A stretch of 64,000 nucleotides of DNA. Origin: Saprospiraceae bacterium. Lineage in GTDB: Bacteria; Bacteroidota; Bacteroidia; Chitinophagales; Saprospiraceae. Positions within the stretch are counted from its first letter, which is position 1. Each line of letters begins with the position of its first letter. Below, in pieces: positions 51,065 to 60,858 of the stretch. The position numbers and the translations under genes were made by a program. Below the pieces are notes generated by a model, which did not search any database, was not told where the DNA came from, and saw only the letters and a program-made list of their open reading frames with translations. The DNA lies in the NCBI GenBank assembly GCA_016787575.1, contig JAEUUO010000007.1:124001-188000 (forward strand). Reading direction: 5' to 3'.

Positions 51065-52466
51065 CACTTCTTTTCGAAATAAAGTACAATGGAGCTCCAG
51101 CAATAATTAATAATAAACCTACAATGCATTTAAGTACCGGTTGCGAACCGTTCATGTAATTTATATAATCATTGTAGATGGTGGTGTATAAATAAAATCC
51201 AGTAAACACAACAAATAAAACCGATAAATACGGGAACCAAGGCACCCGAAAAGGTCTTTCTATTTGTGGACTTTTATACCGCAACAGAATAACACCTGCT
51301 GCACTCAATCCATAAAAAATCCAACTTACAAAAATCAAAATATCGGTTAATTGGTCAAATGAACCGGACAGCACAAATAAACAAGCCCAAACTGAATTGA
51401 CAACAATGGCATTAAATGGAGTCTGGTATTTAGGATGAATCGTTCCGATGCCCGATATAAATCGATGATCGACTGCAAACGAGTAGGTAACCCGCGAACA
51501 TGCAAAAACATTGCCATTCACAGAGCCTAATACTGATAAGATAACTATAAAACTAATGATCAATCCTCCAGTGCTTCCAAATACATATTCCATGGCGGTT
51601 GCTGCTACAAATTCTGATTGCTGGATTTCATTGAATGGAAGTACATAAAACAATACCAAATTAAATAATAAATAAATACCTGTACAAACCAACAAACCAA
51701 AAAGCAAACTTTTAGCAATGGATTTATTGGGGTCCTTTATTTCTCCCGCAACAAAACTGAGATTATTCCAACCATCAAAACACCAAAATGCACCAGCCAG
51801 TGCTGCTACAAATCCTGACCATCCCAAACTGTTTTCAAGAAGTGGAGTCTGAGGGTGTACAATAAAATTATTTTGTGAGAAAATAAATAGAAATAGAATG
51901 ACACAAAATATACTACCAAGTTTTAAACCTGTTAAAAAACGTTGTATCCAACTGCTTTGCTGTGTGCTGTAACAATTAAAAATGGTAAAAAAAACAATTA
52001 CAGCAATTGTGAGAATTTTTCTTCCAAACATTTCCAAAATATAAAAAGTACCTACACCCGGCAAATGAAAAGAATACAACTGCTCGATACTTGTTGGAAA
52101 TCGAAATAATGGAATTAAATAATCCAGATAATATGCAGCTACATATGCAATAGACGCGATTCCTGCTGTATTAAAAACAACAATCGATGCCCAGCCATAT
52201 AAGAAGGCAACAAAATCACCATACATCTTTTTAAAAAAAATATATTGTCCGCCGGTCTCCGGATAGATACAAGCGACTTCCGCATTGGTCAATGCGCCAA
52301 TTAAGGTAATACATCCTGCAAACAACCAAAGCGTCAGGATTCCATAAATTGAAGGAAATTGAATGGCCATACTTGCCGGCTTCAAAAAAATACCGGAACC
52401 TATAACCGCTCCTATGACGATGGCTAAGAGCGTTGAGTAGCTAAGCTGGCGAGCAAGTTTTGGCAT
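51033..52466 (-). CDS. APC-family amino-acid permease
   Basis: The start is set at the ATG at 52466 (MPKLARQLSYSTLLAIVIGAVIGSGIF): the longest frame begins 56 codons earlier, inside the TonB receptor gene. The 477-residue product has about 12 spans and APC features: IGAVIGSGIF, EVACIYPETGGQYIFFKKMYG, AFWCFDGWNNLSFVAGEIKDPNKSI, and NVFACSRVTYSFA. Substrate unknown, probably an amino acid. The last 10-12 residues (ATNARMKDE) are encoded by the inverted repeat at 51006-51064, so the natural C-terminus may have been changed. Confidence 0.9.
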   Translation of the reverse strand: MPKLARQLSYSTLLAIVIGAVIGSGIFLKPASMAIQFPSIYGILTLWLFAGCITLIGALTNAEVACIYPETGGQYIFFKKMYGDFVAFLYGWASIVVFNTAGIASIAYVAAYYLDYLIPLFRFPTSIEQLYSFHLPGVGTFYILEMFGRKILTIAVIVFFTIFNCYSTQQSSWIQRFLTGLKLGSIFCVILFLFIFSQNNFIVHPQTPLLENSLGWSGFVAALAGAFWCFDGWNNLSFVAGEIKDPNKSIAKSLLFGLLVCTGIYLLFNLVLFYVLPFNEIQQSEFVAATAMEYVFGSTGGLIISFIVILSVLGSVNGNVFACSRVTYSFAVDHRFISGIGTIHPKYQTPFNAIVVNSVWACLFVLSGSFDQLTDILIFVSWIFYGLSAAGVILLRYKSPQIERPFRVPWFPYLSVLFVVFTGFYLYTTIYNDYINYMNGSQPVLKCIVGLLLIIAGAPLYFISKRSVATNARMKDE

Positions 52467-52497
52467 GCGATGAGTCAACAGGAAAAAGCATTTCTCT

Positions 52498-52541
52498 CCT
52501 TTTCCAAAATCTGGGACTGAAGCCTTAGATTTTGGAAAAGG
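52498..52541. repeat. Perfect 15-bp inverted repeat between receptor and permease genes
   Basis: CCTTTTCCAAAATCT (52498-52512) and AGATTTTGGAAAAGG (52527-52541) enclose 14 bp. It could fold in the transcript after the receptor stop, but there is no T-run on the minus-strand side, so a terminator role is unsure. Confidence 0.75.
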
Positions 52542-52567
52542 AAAAAATTGCTCTAGATAATCTCTAC

Positions 52568-55315
52568 TTAGAAATTGAATCCTAAGCGAGCAAACAATTT
52601 GCGACCATTGCCGCCCATTTGGACTGCATCCCATGGACCGCCGGTTTCATTGTTGTAAGCCCAGCCTGCTGCGCCGGGTACATAGCCTAAATCAGGATGT
52701 TCATTCCAAATATTATCAACACCAAGATACAAAGTGAGGCCGTCTATAATTCTGGCAGACGCGAACACATCTTGTACCCATTTTGGTTTGTATAAATACA
52801 AATCTGCAACGCGAACATTTTCATCCGCATCTGTTGGAACTTCGGGCAACAAACTTGCAAAATCTCCATAACCATATAAATTGACTTGGCCAAAATAATT
52901 TACGCGTGTGCCAAGTGTCCAACGTTTCCAGCTGTAATCTAAACTCATTCCGAATTTAGTTTTTGGAGCGGATGCCAATAAAAAGTTTTGTTCGCGCACA
53001 CTGTAAAAGTATTCTATATTTGAAGGAGACGTACTCAGTTCTTTAGGAACATTGATTTTATCAATTTCCATCCGTTGTACATTTCCTGTAAATAAATAAC
53101 GCAAACTACCCATTCCACATTTGTGATTGCAGTCTAATACCACATCCACGCCGGAATTGGTAGTGTTGACTGCATTTGCAAAAAACTGAGCATAACTGAC
53201 TTTCAAGTTCTGTAAGGTTTGTCTCAATTCAGCACTCAAGCTTGCATCATCCGCACTAAATTGCCCTGATAAAACTACACGGTCTTTTACGATTACACGA
53301 TAGGCGTCTACAGAAAATGTAATATTGCTTTTAGGGCGAATGCTAACACCCAAATTATAATTTGTAGAAACCTCTTCTTTTAATTCAGGGATTCCTGCTG
53401 CTTTCGTAATTGGACTAGAATTCGGAGCAATTTTTACTTCTGATATCAAACCACCCTGAACCGTTGTGAACGTCGAACTAAAATTTATTTGTTGTAAAGA
53501 AGGTGCACGAAATCCGGTACTTACTGAACCACGTAAGGTCGTCATGTTGTCCACTTTATAACGAGCTGCCAATTTATAATTGTCAGTAAATCCAAAGTCC
53601 GAATAATTTTCCAATCTAACTGCACCGGCAACTAAAAAGGATTTCGTAACATCCAATTCGAGATCTGTATAGAAGCCAAAAGTTGATCTGGATTCATCGG
53701 CTTCATCGCCCGGTTGATATCCAGGAAAGCCTTGAGAACCGCTTGGTTTATCCACATTGTAATTTGCATAAGAGGCTTCTTCTCCTGCATTTAAATGATA
53801 ATTTTCAGAACGAAATTCAGTTCCTAATCCGAGATGCAAGCCTTTTAAAATAGATGGAAATTCTTTTCCAATATCAAGATTGCCGATTGCTTGAGAGAAA
53901 TTAAATCCGCCATCATCAAAATGCGTTTTACTTGCGCCTAATCCGGCATTAAATGTTTGATCTCCAAAAAAATGAAAATCATTTTTACCATAAGTTCCAC
54001 TCAGATCCCAATCCCAACCAGCTCCGAGTTGACCTTTCAAACCGGCTACACCGGAAAGGTCTTTGATTTCTGTTTGAATGTGAGGATTGTAATAAAAACT
54101 ACTACCATCTGCAGTGGCTTTAATTATTCCAGGAACTACAATTAAATTTCCTTGATCATCTGTTGGAAAGCGTTCCGGATTATCGTCAAAGCGACGGGTA
54201 AATGCGAATGCATCTGACTTTTTAAAATTGTATCCACCAAAAGCATAAACGTTTAATTTATTGTCATCCATCAAGGGCAATTCCAGATTTGCCATTCCGC
54301 CATATGCATCTACAGAACCATCTCCATGTGTTCTCCTGTAAATATTAAATGGTAGAATTTGATCTGGATCCTGACGATAGGTTTTATCAATTTTTGCATA
54401 GTCTCCACCGATATTCAAGAAACCCCCTTTGCTGCCCAGCGAAATGCCATAATTTGCTCCAACATTAAAAGTTGCACCATCCATTTTTTTATCGTACTCC
54501 TGATAGCCCTGGTCTTTAGATAAAATGGTATTGTATTTATTGTCATAGTAAGCAGCATATCCTGCACTTCCTGTCAGTTTTCCGGGATTCTTTTTTAGAA
54601 TAATATTCATAACGCCTGCAATTGCATCTGAACCATATTGAGCAGAAGCACCGTCACGTAATATTTCAATGCGGTCAATGGATGATTGCGGAATTGCATT
54701 TAAATCCGTTCCGGAATTTCCACGGCCTCTAGTACCAAATACTGAAACAAAAGCCGTTTGATGTCTCCGTTTTCCATTTATTAAAACCAGGGTTTGATCC
54801 GGGCCCATTCCCCGGAGTGTTCCTAAATCTATGTGATCGGCACCATCTGATCCAGATTGTTTTGCATAATTAAATGAAGGCGCTGCAAAATTAAGCATGG
54901 AAGTAACATCCATTTTTGCAGTTGGAAATTGCATTTGACTAACCTGCAATACATCCACCGGAACCGGAGTTTCTGTTTGAATGCGGTTGGCTCTACGTGT
55001 ACCAACGACCACCACTTGTTCTAAAGCAGTCATAGAGGGTTCCATATTAATAATCAAATTTGGATTGTTAAAATCAGAAACGGTCACTGGATTATAACCT
55101 ACCAAGCTGATTTGCAATTGTTGGCCTTCATTCATTTTAATACTAAACCTGCCATTGGCATCTGATACGGTGCCTGTGGTTGTACCCAATACATAAACAC
55201 TTGCTCCAATGAGCGGACTTCCACTGGCATCTTGTACCATTCCATTGATGATGCGTTGAGCATCAATATTAAGTTGACTGACTAATATCAAAATAAAAAC
55301 GCTAATGATTTTCAT
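52568..55315 (-). CDS. TonB-dependent outer-membrane receptor (SusC-like layout)
   Basis: I start at the ATG at 55315 (MKIISVFILILVSQLNIDAQ), which gives a signal peptide; an earlier frame start lies in the opposite gene. The 915-residue product has a carboxypeptidase-regulatory domain (about 22-100, GASVYVLGTTTGTVSDANG), a plug with VVVGTRRANR, VDVLQVSQM and GPDQTLVLINGKRRHQTA, and a barrel ending in an aromatic FNF. It imports an unknown substrate with TonB. No SusD-like partner is adjacent. It diverges from the Cys-rich lipoprotein gene with only 58 bp between the starts. Confidence 0.92.
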   Translation of the reverse strand: MKIISVFILILVSQLNIDAQRIINGMVQDASGSPLIGASVYVLGTTTGTVSDANGRFSIKMNEGQQLQISLVGYNPVTVSDFNNPNLIINMEPSMTALEQVVVVGTRRANRIQTETPVPVDVLQVSQMQFPTAKMDVTSMLNFAAPSFNYAKQSGSDGADHIDLGTLRGMGPDQTLVLINGKRRHQTAFVSVFGTRGRGNSGTDLNAIPQSSIDRIEILRDGASAQYGSDAIAGVMNIILKKNPGKLTGSAGYAAYYDNKYNTILSKDQGYQEYDKKMDGATFNVGANYGISLGSKGGFLNIGGDYAKIDKTYRQDPDQILPFNIYRRTHGDGSVDAYGGMANLELPLMDDNKLNVYAFGGYNFKKSDAFAFTRRFDDNPERFPTDDQGNLIVVPGIIKATADGSSFYYNPHIQTEIKDLSGVAGLKGQLGAGWDWDLSGTYGKNDFHFFGDQTFNAGLGASKTHFDDGGFNFSQAIGNLDIGKEFPSILKGLHLGLGTEFRSENYHLNAGEEASYANYNVDKPSGSQGFPGYQPGDEADESRSTFGFYTDLELDVTKSFLVAGAVRLENYSDFGFTDNYKLAARYKVDNMTTLRGSVSTGFRAPSLQQINFSSTFTTVQGGLISEVKIAPNSSPITKAAGIPELKEEVSTNYNLGVSIRPKSNITFSVDAYRVIVKDRVVLSGQFSADDASLSAELRQTLQNLKVSYAQFFANAVNTTNSGVDVVLDCNHKCGMGSLRYLFTGNVQRMEIDKINVPKELSTSPSNIEYFYSVREQNFLLASAPKTKFGMSLDYSWKRWTLGTRVNYFGQVNLYGYGDFASLLPEVPTDADENVRVADLYLYKPKWVQDVFASARIIDGLTLYLGVDNIWNEHPDLGYVPGAAGWAYNNETGGPWDAVQMGGNGRKLFARLGFNF

Positions 55316-55321
55316 AATTAC

Positions 55322-55329
55322 TATATTTG
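55322..55329 (+). promoter_or_regulatory. Possible -7 element of the Cys-rich lipoprotein gene
   Basis: TATATTTG matches TAnnTTTG in the 58-bp divergent spacer, 44 bp before the + ATG and only 7 bp from the receptor ATG, so the two promoters must overlap. Confidence 0.35.
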
Positions 55330-55373
55330 GTATAAATATAAATCTTTTTCTAAATCTAACCAATACTATTAAC

Positions 55374-57305
55374 ATGATAAATTACTTATGTAGATATTTC
55401 TATCTTCTAATTTGGCTATTAGCATGTTGCAGTCCTGAACAAATTCATGAGAGTAAATTTTTTGAAAATAAATCTCTTTCAAGTCGGACAAACTATTGTG
55501 GCGAACCAAGTATTGCCTTTGAACAACCCTGTTCAAATTATTTAAAAGACTTTATTATTCCTGATATAAATTCTATGATTGAAGGTTTTGATTATATCCT
55601 TTTGGAACCAAATTTATCTAAAAATGACCCAAATTATCAACAAAGAGGATTTACGAATTGTGATTTTGGTGGCCTTCCAAATTGTTGTGGCATTGCAGTA
55701 CACCCAAATTATATTCATTCTGATAGGTCATGGCAAGAACTTATTATTGATAAACTAAAAGATCCTTTTAAAAATATTAGGTACATTTTCTTAAAGCCTG
55801 GTGATTACAGAAGTTTAGGCCCTCTTTGTTTGTACAATAGAAATTTATCTCAACCGGATACTTATGATTGTAGCAAAGATTTTAAAGGCACATTCAATGT
55901 AACAAAACCAAACTTATTAATTACTTTTTATAATCCAAATTCTGCAAATCCATTTGAACCTTCAAAAAGTTGTGGCTCTGTTCAATTATGTAAACAGGTG
56001 ATTTTTGAAAATATTAATTTATTCAATTCTTCAAATATAATAGTTCAAGGATTATTATTTGATGGGGTTTATCCTCGTGTAACTGGTGCAAATAGAACAA
56101 ATTATATTGCGTATAGCTCGAACAATTGTGTGTATACCAATTGTATTTTCCAAAATTTTTTTAAAAATGCAATTGAAATAAGGTCCTGCATAAACTCCAC
56201 TATACAAAAATGTATCTTTAGAAATGTTTCTGCTTGTAGCGAAGATTTATGTAGTGATCCAGTTGCAATTGTAATTAATTCTGATCACTCAACTTCTGGG
56301 GATGATTGTAGTAGACTATATGGTCCCCTAGTGAATTGCAAATATACAATGCTCATTAATAATATTTTTTATAACATTGGGCAATCATTCCAATCAATTT
56401 ATGGTGGTATAAATGTACCAGCATCAGTATATAATTCAGGTGGAATGTTAACACCATGTCAACAAAAAGCACTAGACAATGAATGCTTATTAAGTGGCAT
56501 TGATGGTTCAATATTTTGCGGAAATCTTTCTTATAGATCGCAACAACGATATAAAAAATTTGAAAATCACTTTACACTAAAAATTGGATCGCAAAATTCA
56601 TTAGATCCAGTGATTTTTAAATATAATTATTGTGAATTAGCATGTCCAATTATTGATCAAGCAATTAGTAATTGTCCTGATATGTCTGGAATTGGTGGTG
56701 CAGGCATGGGATTAGATATTGAAAGATATTCAAGAAATATTATAGTTTATAAAAATGAATTTAGGAATATGAATGTTGGTATCCAAGGATTAGGATTATA
56801 TCCATATGGTTGTCAACCAAATGCAGATAACCAAAATTGGGATTTATTTATTTTAAATAATATCTTTAATTGTATTCAACCATGTGAGCAAAGTTTTGGA
56901 ATTCTAAATCCTGGGGTAGGAATATTATTTCCAATTTATCGATTAGAATTAACAAGAATAAAAAATAATTGCTTTCTTTCAACAAAAAATCCTGTTGTAA
57001 TTTATGATGCTTTATGCAACTCACCTGGAGTTTATATAACTTGCAATACTTGTATAATAAACAATTCAAGGGGTGCTTCAACCTCTTGCCTAATAAGTGG
57101 ACCAAATGAAGATTTTATTAAAAGCACAAACATTACGCCTTGTTACAATTGTCTAACTATTATAGGAAATAATGAATCAAATTGTGAATATACAGGAAAT
57201 TTTACACCTTATAATTTCAATTTTCCAACACATTTTGGATACACTTGTTCAAATTATATAAGGGAAGAATGTTTAGAAGCCCAAGAAAATGGTGATAGTG
57301 ATTGA
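55374..57305 (+). CDS. Cys-rich parallel beta-helix lipoprotein
   Basis: I start at the ATG at 55374 (MINYLCRYFYLLIWLLACC), which gives a lipoprotein signal. The 643-residue product has more than 35 cysteines spread along its length, very unusual for a bacterial lipoprotein. Repeating N-x-I-x-x-N/C patterns (NNCVYTNCIFQNFFKNAIEIRSC, FILNNIFNC, CNTCIINNS) suggest a right-handed beta-helix such as in pectate-lyase-like folds, perhaps locked by disulfides. No active-site pattern is recognised, and there is no T9SS domain. The coding sequence looks more A/T-rich than its neighbours, which may point to recent acquisition. Function unknown. Confidence 0.72.
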   Translation: MINYLCRYFYLLIWLLACCSPEQIHESKFFENKSLSSRTNYCGEPSIAFEQPCSNYLKDFIIPDINSMIEGFDYILLEPNLSKNDPNYQQRGFTNCDFGGLPNCCGIAVHPNYIHSDRSWQELIIDKLKDPFKNIRYIFLKPGDYRSLGPLCLYNRNLSQPDTYDCSKDFKGTFNVTKPNLLITFYNPNSANPFEPSKSCGSVQLCKQVIFENINLFNSSNIIVQGLLFDGVYPRVTGANRTNYIAYSSNNCVYTNCIFQNFFKNAIEIRSCINSTIQKCIFRNVSACSEDLCSDPVAIVINSDHSTSGDDCSRLYGPLVNCKYTMLINNIFYNIGQSFQSIYGGINVPASVYNSGGMLTPCQQKALDNECLLSGIDGSIFCGNLSYRSQQRYKKFENHFTLKIGSQNSLDPVIFKYNYCELACPIIDQAISNCPDMSGIGGAGMGLDIERYSRNIIVYKNEFRNMNVGIQGLGLYPYGCQPNADNQNWDLFILNNIFNCIQPCEQSFGILNPGVGILFPIYRLELTRIKNNCFLSTKNPVVIYDALCNSPGVYITCNTCIINNSRGASTSCLISGPNEDFIKSTNITPCYNCLTIIGNNESNCEYTGNFTPYNFNFPTHFGYTCSNYIREECLEAQENGDSD

Positions 57306-57438
57306 AATAAAAGTTAATCTTGTTTTACTAATAAAAAATGGGAGATTTACTAAAAAAACAATAAACTCCTAAAATACTAATTAAATTAAGAGTTTATTGT
57401 AATATATAGTTTATACTATTATAAATTCTAGATAAAAG

Positions 57439-59277
57439 TTATTTCAAGACTTCAAAACTAATTTGCTTAAATCCTTTATCAGTCAATATCTGTAAATGAT
57501 ATTGGCCGTTTTGAATAGTTTGCAAATTAAAATATCCTATGTACTCTTTGCTATTGTTTTGATCAATTTCTTGTCTTATTAACTTGCCCATATTATCTAT
57601 TATATTATAGACAATTTTAGAACTATTTTCCTTCAGTGTTAATTTGACAGTTAACCAATCTTTTACTGGATTAGGATAAGCTATAAGTTGTGCTTCATTA
57701 TCAGATAACTGCTCGTTTTTTACAATTATACATGGGCCGGAAAAAACCATTGAAACTGCTAATGCACCATCTAAATTTAAAAAAGAAAAAGCAGAATTAT
57801 CTATATCTGGCACTCCAGAATTAGCATCATAACCAGAAATACCTATATATGGTAAATCAGTAATTGCAAGTGTGCCCGCTGCAGTTAGTACATTATTATT
57901 ACAAGTGTAATCCATGCCTTCATCAAAACCGAAAAATGGAACCACATCTGTCCCGGAATATCTAATACCAACGAATACTCCAATATTATCATCCAGAATG
58001 GTATAACCCGGATCACTCGTATTAAAATCCTCTAATGGTATTCTAACAATTGCTGAGGTCCTAGTTTCATTAGCGTCAAAAGTGAATGTACCAAGAGCCA
58101 GAAAACTCAATTCATCATTGGATGCGTCTCCATCAGCATTTAGGTCTTGCCATCCATATAAGGTTGCTTCAGGTGTTAAATTAGCCAGTGTGGCTGGAGC
58201 TGATACAGCCATACTAAATAATATTGAATCAATTTTACATCCTGTACCATAAGGAATTTTAAATCCAGTAAGATATTCTGCATTTGCAGGTGCTCCACCA
58301 CTTAACCTTTGATAATTATTAGTTATAAATGGATCATGCCCATTGGCAGCTAATCGTGCCTTAGAAAATAAATTATTAGAAAAATAAAATTCTGACAATG
58401 CTGAATTATCTCCATTTGAAATTTCAGAGCTATCTGAGCTGATTAAATAAGATATTCTGCCTTTACCAGTGGTTCCGGCGTTGCCAAACATATCTTGAGG
58501 ATCTAATAAAATTTCGTAACTTGAATCAACTTCTACAAAAACCCCATCCGCAGATGTTTTATCATAAAATTGAGTGGCTGACCCGTTCGTTGGTGTAAAA
58601 CTGATTTTACCATTAACCTTGGCATTTGAAATTAAATTGGTCCCTTTATTTGTGACAGTGGCGCCTGGAACTAATCCAAAATCACCAGCTTTTTTAATCC
58701 AGGAGAAAGGATAGGTTCCAAATGGCGCATGGCAGATTCCAGTTCTATTATTTGTTGCTAAATCATTCGGAAATCGAATGTTGCCAATTGAAATATTTAC
58801 AGGACCGTTTGCTAATTCGGCTTTAATTTTTTGTCCATCTTCATAAGATAACATGACAACAGGAATTGTAACAGATGCACCGTAGGTACCAGCACCCATA
58901 CCTGCTACACCTGCACCTGGAGTATTATTTAATATTATGCAAGCAATAGCACCATAATTCTGAACATTGAGTGCTTTAAAGCTAAAGTTACAGGTCCCTC
59001 GGTCAACTAAAGCAATTTTACCAACCATTGCAGCTTTGTTTACAATGGTATCGCAACCTTGTGTTGGGGTTGTTGCATTATTTGTTTGAACTAACACTGC
59101 ATCAGCAGTCCAAACATTAGATAATAAATCAGCTCCCCATAAGTTCGCCGTACCTTGACCAGCAGTGCCAAATTGGTAACTTCCATATAATGAGGCAGGA
59201 GAGTTAACAAATACTACTTGTGCAAACAACTTTGCAGTAAAAATTAAAAAAAATACAAGGTGTAAAGCTTTCTTCAT
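57439..59277 (-). CDS. T9SS-secreted protein with protease-associated (PA) domain
   Basis: This 612-residue protein has a signal peptide (about 1-19) and a PA domain (about 75-165: GKIALVDRGTCNFSFKALNVQNYGAIACIILNN, VTIPVVMLSYEDGQKIK). Beta-rich regions follow, then a T9SS type A sorting domain (AYPNPVKDWLTVKL, final ISFEVLK). PA domains bind peptides or guide substrates of proteases, but no peptidase motif is visible, so it may act as a surface binding protein. Confidence 0.84.
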   Translation of the reverse strand: MKKALHLVFFLIFTAKLFAQVVFVNSPASLYGSYQFGTAGQGTANLWGADLLSNVWTADAVLVQTNNATTPTQGCDTIVNKAAMVGKIALVDRGTCNFSFKALNVQNYGAIACIILNNTPGAGVAGMGAGTYGASVTIPVVMLSYEDGQKIKAELANGPVNISIGNIRFPNDLATNNRTGICHAPFGTYPFSWIKKAGDFGLVPGATVTNKGTNLISNAKVNGKISFTPTNGSATQFYDKTSADGVFVEVDSSYEILLDPQDMFGNAGTTGKGRISYLISSDSSEISNGDNSALSEFYFSNNLFSKARLAANGHDPFITNNYQRLSGGAPANAEYLTGFKIPYGTGCKIDSILFSMAVSAPATLANLTPEATLYGWQDLNADGDASNDELSFLALGTFTFDANETRTSAIVRIPLEDFNTSDPGYTILDDNIGVFVGIRYSGTDVVPFFGFDEGMDYTCNNNVLTAAGTLAITDLPYIGISGYDANSGVPDIDNSAFSFLNLDGALAVSMVFSGPCIIVKNEQLSDNEAQLIAYPNPVKDWLTVKLTLKENSSKIVYNIIDNMGKLIRQEIDQNNSKEYIGYFNLQTIQNGQYHLQILTDKGFKQISFEVLK

Positions 59278-59427
59278 AAATAAGTTTTTTGATTGAACTA
59301 TAAATTTACAATTGATTAACGAAAGCTGGGTGCAGATATAAATATATTATTAAACTATATATATATGTGTTTATATTTCAATATTTTAAATTAATTTTAT
59401 AATAAAAAATGCTATATCCTGCATACC

Positions 59428-60387
59428 TTAAGAAGCCTTATTTTGACATAATAATAAAATGAGGCTCTCGATATTCTGATAGTTGTATTGCAAGATTTGC
59501 CGACTCAGTTCATCCTTATAATAAACCTGACTAAAACTACTGCGGATGGTTTCTGAATTGATGATAGTTTTTTTATGACTGACTGCAGAAACAATCCCAT
59601 CTAGTAAAGCCAGCCCTTTTGCACTTAAAATACCGGCTTTATGAAGAATCGGCTCTTTGTTCAATGCATTGGCGATGGTATTTAAAAATTTCTGGTAGGT
59701 CCAACTTTCTGCATTAACTAAAAACTGTTTACCCCACCAATTTCCATTTAATGCTTGCAATACAATTTTGGCAATATCATCGGCTGCAATTAAGCCCAAA
59801 TTGCCGGGTGGATAGAACGATAATCCATCTTGAACTTTTTGAAAGATTTGCATGGAAGAATGGTCCCAGCTTCCTTTACCCAGCACCAAACTTGGGTTGA
59901 GTATGCAGACATTCAAGCCCTCTGCCGCTGCTCGCCAAACCTCCAATTCAGCAAGGTATTTGGTTTCAGCATAATAGCTTTTAAGGATGGGTTGACCAAC
60001 AGCTTGATCAGATACCAAAGCTTCATCAGAAGATCTGATCATTGTTGATGCTGAACTGATGAAAATAAAATTTTTTACTCCAGAAAACAGGGCTGCATTC
60101 ACTAAAGATCGGGTGCCCTCCACATTGATTTTATACAACTGCTTCCGATCTTTTGAATCATAAGATACCATGGCTGCACAATGAATGATGGTAACCACTC
60201 CATTCAGCGTTTCCTCATAAGATGTCGGATCCAATAAATCGCCTACAACGGTCCTAGAATCTTCAGCTGAAATTATTGGACTTCGGATGAGTAATTTCAG
60301 GCTGTATTCAGCAGTTAATAAATGCTCTAAAATATGCGATCCTAACAAACCGCTGGCCCCGGTTAAAAAAACAGACTTAGTGTCCAT
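59428..60387 (-). CDS. NAD-dependent epimerase/dehydratase (extended SDR)
   Basis: This 319-residue Rossmann protein has VFLTGASGLLGSHILEHLL (GxxGxxG), VTIIHCAAMVSY, FIFISSASTM and the YxxxK catalytic pair in YYAETKYLAE. It is close to sugar-nucleotide epimerases and dihydroflavonol reductase-like enzymes; the substrate is unknown. Its start overlaps the cytochrome c gene by 11 bp, an odd pairing that suggests co-translation. Confidence 0.86.
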   Translation of the reverse strand: MDTKSVFLTGASGLLGSHILEHLLTAEYSLKLLIRSPIISAEDSRTVVGDLLDPTSYEETLNGVVTIIHCAAMVSYDSKDRKQLYKINVEGTRSLVNAALFSGVKNFIFISSASTMIRSSDEALVSDQAVGQPILKSYYAETKYLAELEVWRAAAEGLNVCILNPSLVLGKGSWDHSSMQIFQKVQDGLSFYPPGNLGLIAADDIAKIVLQALNGNWWGKQFLVNAESWTYQKFLNTIANALNKEPILHKAGILSAKGLALLDGIVSAVSHKKTIINSETIRSSFSQVYYKDELSRQILQYNYQNIESLILLLCQNKAS

Positions 60388-60712
60388 TTTGCGTGGTTTG
60401 ATTCAAGGATTGCGAGTATTTGGCGAGTTCAAGAATTTGCGTTTCATTTAAAATGGATTTAAATCCAGTCATGGCATTTCTGCCTTCAGTAATTACCAAA
60501 ATGCGTTCTTCGAGACTTAAAAGAGAATAGCGAAGGTCTTTTGCACCATTTGTCTTCAGAGCACCATCCAGTCCATGACAATTGACACAATATTGTCTGA
60601 AAAGTACAGCCCCATCTGTTGGCGAACCATTTCCACGTTTTGAAGCTGATTCCTGGCATCCCAGAACCAAAAACGTTAAAATAAAGGTGCTATTGATGAA
60701 AAAAATCCTCAT
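60377..60712 (-). CDS. Small c-type cytochrome, probable lipoprotein
   Basis: This 111-residue protein has a lipobox (LVLGC, Cys about 19), a single haem-binding motif CVNCHG (about 42-47) and a later Met in AMTGFKS (about M80) that could be the sixth haem ligand, as in class I cytochromes. It should carry electrons in the periplasm. It overlaps the epimerase gene downstream by 11 bp. Confidence 0.88.
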   Translation of the reverse strand: MRIFFINSTFILTFLVLGCQESASKRGNGSPTDGAVLFRQYCVNCHGLDGALKTNGAKDLRYSLLSLEERILVITEGRNAMTGFKSILNETQILELAKYSQSLNQTTQNGH

Positions 60713-60858
60713 TTTCAGCTGTTTTTCTAAACATCAGGGCACAAAATTAGTTTTTATTCCATGGCTTTTACTAAAAGCAATTGACAATCCAATCGTTAAT
60801 CAGAATTAAATGCAGGCTGTTACAAGCAGTTTCTAATCATCTTTGTAAAAATTTCGGA

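Noticed and set aside
52467..52634. N-terminal extension of the amino-acid permease
   Set aside because: It overlaps the receptor gene and is not needed; the ATG at 52466 starts exactly at the conserved first helix.
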